DNA of 64,000 bases from JBDIAG01 sp047974565 (GTDB lineage Bacteria; Actinomycetota; Actinomycetes; Actinomycetales; CAWJMD01): positions 78,505-142,504 of the forward strand of contig JBKECN010000011.1 in assembly GCA_047974565.1 (NCBI GenBank). The letters run 5' to 3'. The notes below the pieces were generated by a model that was not told where the DNA came from, ran no database searches, and saw nothing but the letters and a program-made list of their open reading frames with translations. How positions within the stretch are numbered: position 1 is the stretch's first letter; each line of letters begins with the position of its first letter. Positions 61,379-64,000 of the stretch are shown here, one piece after another. A program made the position numbers and the translations under genes.

Positions 61379-62881
61379 ATGACCGGGACAACGACGGAGC
61401 CGACCGCGACCACGGAAGCGACCGGAACGGGATTCCTGCCGCTGGACCTGTGGCAGGGCACGATCTTCACCGGAGGCTGGGAGCCCGCGGCAAGCACGTC
61501 GACCAGCATCGAACCCGCCACCGGCGACAGTCTCGGCACGATCGGAATGGTCGACGCAGACGGTATTGCCACTGCGGCCCAGGCCGCCGCGCAAGCCCAG
61601 CGCGAGTGGGCCCAGGCCAGCTATGAGACCCGCGCGGCCGTGCTCCGGGCCGCCGCGCAGGTGGCAACCGAGCACACCGAGGAGATCGTCGGGTGGCTGG
61701 TGCGCGAATCCGGTTCGACCGGGCCCAAGGCCGGTTTCGAGGCGTCCATCACGATCAAGGCGCTGCACGAGGCGGCCGGGCTGCCGTCCCGCTCCACCGG
61801 CGAGATCCTGCCCAGCCCGGACGGCAAACTGACTATGGCCCGGCGGCGGCCGCTCGGCGTCGTCGGGGTGATCTCCCCGTTCAACTTCCCGCTCTATCTG
61901 GCGATGCGCGCGGTGGCCCCGGCCCTGGCACTGGGCAACGCCGTGGTGCTCAAGCCGGACCCGCGCACCGCGGTCTGCGGCGGCTTCGTCATCGCCCGGA
62001 TCTTCGAACTGGCCGGCCTGCCCGCCGGGGTGTTGCAGGTGGTGCCGGGAGACGGCGCGGCCGGGGCGGCGATCACCAGCGACCCGCACATCGCCATGGT
62101 GCAGTTCACCGGTTCGACCGCCGCGGGCCGCAAGGTCGGTGAGGCCGCCGGAAAGCACCTGAAGAAGGTCTCCCTCGAGTTGGGCGGCAAGAACTCCCTG
62201 CTCATCCTCGACGACGCCGACCTCGACCTGGCCGTGGCGAACACGGCCTGGGGTGCCTATCTGCACCAGGGGCAGATCTGCATGGCCACCGGCCGGGTGC
62301 TCGTGCACCGCTCGCTCTACGAGCCCTTCCTGGCCAAACTCACCGCCAAGGCCGCGGCCCTGCCGGTGGGCAATCCGGCCACCGACGAGGTTGCCCTCGG
62401 GCCGTTGATCAACGAGCAGCAGCGAGACCACGCGCTGGGCATCGTCCAGGCAGCCGCCGCGGCGGGCGCGACCATCGAGACCGGCGGGGGCAGCGACGGC
62501 CTGTTCTTCCAGCCCACCGTGCTGTCCGGGGTGGGCGTCGACAACCCGGCCTTCCGCGAGGAGATCTTCGCCCCCGTTGCCGTGGTGGTGCCCTTCGACA
62601 CCGACGACGAGGCGGTCGCACTGGCCAATGACACCGACTACGGGCTCTCGATGGGGATCCTCAGCGCGGACGTGGCCCGGGCCATGGCCCTGGGCGAGCG
62701 GCTCAACACCGGCCTGCTGCACATCAACGACCAGACCGTCAACGACGACGTACTCAACCCGTTCGGCGGGGTGGGCGCCTCCGGTAACGGCACCAGCATC
62801 GGTGGCGCCGCGAACTGGGAGGAGTTCACCACCTGGCAGTGGGTGACGATCCGCAGCACCGCTCCCGCCTACCCGATGTGA
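61379..62881 (+). CDS. Aldehyde dehydrogenase, benzaldehyde dehydrogenase-like
   Basis: The product is 500 aa from ATG 61379, which is 8 nt after GAAGGG; ATG 61373 is too close to it. The ALDH residues are Asn169 (VISPFNFPLYL), Lys192 (VVLKPDPRT), Glu267 (SLELGGKNSLL) and the catalytic Cys301 (HQGQICMATGR). The RRRPLGVVGVISPFNFPLYL and DPRTAVCGGFVIARIFE segments match the benzaldehyde dehydrogenase (XylC-like) group. It oxidises an aromatic aldehyde to the acid with NAD(P)+. The first 18 residues are a low-complexity Thr-rich leader. Confidence 0.88.
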   Translation: MTGTTTEPTATTEATGTGFLPLDLWQGTIFTGGWEPAASTSTSIEPATGDSLGTIGMVDADGIATAAQAAAQAQREWAQASYETRAAVLRAAAQVATEHTEEIVGWLVRESGSTGPKAGFEASITIKALHEAAGLPSRSTGEILPSPDGKLTMARRRPLGVVGVISPFNFPLYLAMRAVAPALALGNAVVLKPDPRTAVCGGFVIARIFELAGLPAGVLQVVPGDGAAGAAITSDPHIAMVQFTGSTAAGRKVGEAAGKHLKKVSLELGGKNSLLILDDADLDLAVANTAWGAYLHQGQICMATGRVLVHRSLYEPFLAKLTAKAAALPVGNPATDEVALGPLINEQQRDHALGIVQAAAAAGATIETGGGSDGLFFQPTVLSGVGVDNPAFREEIFAPVAVVVPFDTDDEAVALANDTDYGLSMGILSADVARAMALGERLNTGLLHINDQTVNDDVLNPFGGVGASGNGTSIGGAANWEEFTTWQWVTIRSTAPAYPM

Positions 62882-63012
62882 CCCCTTCCCCTGGACGACG
62901 CCAGCCGCCGCGGGACCGGGCTCTTCGGTACTCAACCTGACATGCCGCGGGAGTGTGACCCCTTGCCCGGCGCAGAAACACCGGGCGCCGAGCACTGACC
63001 AGAAAGGCCACG

Positions 63013-63420
63013 ATGACCAGCAACGACGCAACCGCCAGCACCGCCGATGGGTCCACCTCCGGCTACCGCTGGGAGGCGATGACCCCGGCACTGGAGGGCC
63101 CGGGAGTCCAGATTCGCCGGGCCGACGACGACGGGCTGGCCCAGTGCCTGATCCGGCTCGCCGCGGGGGTCAGGACCGATCCCCTGTTCGCCGGCCTGCC
63201 CGACGACGCCTGCCAGTGCGCCCACTGGGGGTACATCATCTCCGGAACCATGCGGGTCCATGGTCAGGACGGGGCCCGGGACTATGCCGCCGGGGAGGTG
63301 TACTACTGGCCGCCCGGGCACAACCTGGAGGCCGTCTCCGACGCGGTGTACCTGGAGATCTCCCGCGCGGGTGAGTACGACGAGTTGATGGCGCACTGCC
63401 GGCGGGCCATGGCGGCCTGA
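63013..63420 (+). CDS. Small cupin-domain protein
   Basis: The product is 135 aa. The cupin barrel shows AHWGYIISGTMRVHGQDGAR then AAGEVYYWPPGHNLEAV, the usual G-x-YI-sGt-rv and PGH motif pair. Two of the usual metal ligands seem to be present (His in AHWG, His in PGH). It follows the ALDH gene by 131 nt on the same strand and is probably an accessory to it. Enzymatic role unknown. Confidence 0.75.
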   Translation: MTSNDATASTADGSTSGYRWEAMTPALEGPGVQIRRADDDGLAQCLIRLAAGVRTDPLFAGLPDDACQCAHWGYIISGTMRVHGQDGARDYAAGEVYYWPPGHNLEAVSDAVYLEISRAGEYDELMAHCRRAMAA

Positions 63421-63512
63421 GTTTCGGGCTTGGGTCGGCCGGTCCGGGCCTGTCTCACCTCGGTCACCTGCCGGGTGTCGCACACCGCTGCCGCCCGGCC
63501 CGATCTGCGAGC

Positions 63513-64000
63513 GCCAAACGTCACCCGGGTCACCTCTGGGCGCGTGGGGTGGCATCTACCGCCACCGCGAGCGGCACATCGTCACCCGGGTCACGTTTGG
63601 CAGCGTTCTGGGGCGCCCAAACGTCACCCGGGTCACCTCTGGCCACGCCGGGCAGCATCTACCGCCGCCGCGAGCGGCACATCGTCACCCGGGTAGCGTT
63701 TGGCACCGTCCTGAGGGCGCCAAACGTCACCCGGGTTACCTCTGGCCACGCCGGGCAGCATCTACCGCCGCCGCGAGCGGCACATCGTCACCCGGGTCAC
63801 GTTTGGCAGCGTTCTGAGGCGCCGAAACGTCACCCTGGTCACCTCTGGCCGCGCCGGGCATGCATCGACCGCGACCGCAAGCGGCACATCGTTACCCAGG
63901 TCACGTTTGGCAGGCCCCCACCGCCACCAACCCGGCCCCGCTCCCACCCGGCCCGGTTCTCGCCCGGCGCCGTCCCGAGGGCGCCAAACGTCACCCGGGT
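63513..64000. repeat. Tandem array of about 103-bp units with inverted ends, continues past the window
   Basis: Units begin at 63513, 63615, 63719 and 63821 with near-constant spacing; a fifth start is at 63983 and is cut by the edge. Each full unit runs from GCCAAACGTCACCCGGGT to ACCCGGGTCACGTTTGGC, so its ends are imperfect inverted repeats, and the interior (CTCTGGCC.CGCCGGGCA.CATC ... GAGCGGCACATCGTCA) is conserved between units. There is no coding potential. The constant unit and inverted ends rule out CRISPR. It lies just after the cupin gene. Confidence 0.9.

Noticed and set aside
61253..63091. 612-aa minus-strand frame opposite the aldehyde dehydrogenase
   Set aside because: The ALDH catalytic residues on the + strand are decisive.
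63513..64000. CRISPR array
   Set aside because: The entire unit, not just a short repeat, is conserved between copies; units are about 103 bp with inverted ends and there are no variable spacers or cas genes.

Overview
The window reads as chromosome of a high-GC Gram-positive bacterium (Actinomycetota). Most genes have G/C-rich third positions, GTG starts and 1-4 nt overlaps are common, and the gene families (AfsR/LuxR-type ATPase, SWIM-SNF2 helicase, RimK with an RCK-C tail, Tat-exported metallo-hydrolase) fit that phylum. I cannot name a genus. No tRNA, rRNA, CRISPR array, integrase or transposase was recognised.

Layout. 1-11.6 kb is accessory DNA: a partial AfsR/LuxR-type ATPase, a ParB-like protein with a coupled partner, a thioesterase, a MerR regulator, a four-gene minus-strand operon that includes a RelA/SpoT-synthetase-like protein, a decayed PIN-domain gene beside a small HTH-like gene, and an intact PIN plus XRE-ImmA/IrrE pair. 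11.8-30.0 kb is one long minus-strand phage-defence operon: small HTH gene, brxA, brxB, brxC, pglX, an AlbA/Schlafen-type gene, pglZ, brxL (BREX type 1), then gajA and gajB (Gabija). gajB carries an apparent 1-nt frameshift. An endonuclease VII-like gene lies beyond the head of the operon on the other strand. A 40-bp imperfect palindrome occurs three times (1.5, 8.9 and 31.1 kb); two same-orientation copies bracket the defence block.

31.2-45.2 kb is metabolic. It holds an alpha/beta-hydrolase, a chimeric MFS/LuxR fusion ORF left by a deletion, a short aromatic ring-cleavage set (FAD hydroxylase, extradiol dioxygenase, C-C hydrolase, Tat MBL hydrolase) divergent from a TetR regulator with palindromic sites between them, two MFS exporters, a LacI regulator and a beta-lactamase-fold hydrolase. 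45.4-54.2 kb has a membrane GGDEF-EAL protein, a SWIM/SNF2 helicase, a small hypothetical gene and the tdh-kbl threonine catabolic pair.

54.3-58.2 kb is a visibly lower-GC insert with two tightly linked genes: a P-loop ATPase and a six-TM patatin-like phospholipase. I consider this the best candidate for an undescribed defence-type system here. 58.6-61.2 kb has an AstE/AspA-like deacylase, a RimK-associated retropepsin-like protease and a divergent RimK ligase. The window ends with a benzaldehyde-dehydrogenase-like ALDH, a small cupin, and a tandem array of about 103-bp units bounded by inverted repeats that runs off the right edge.
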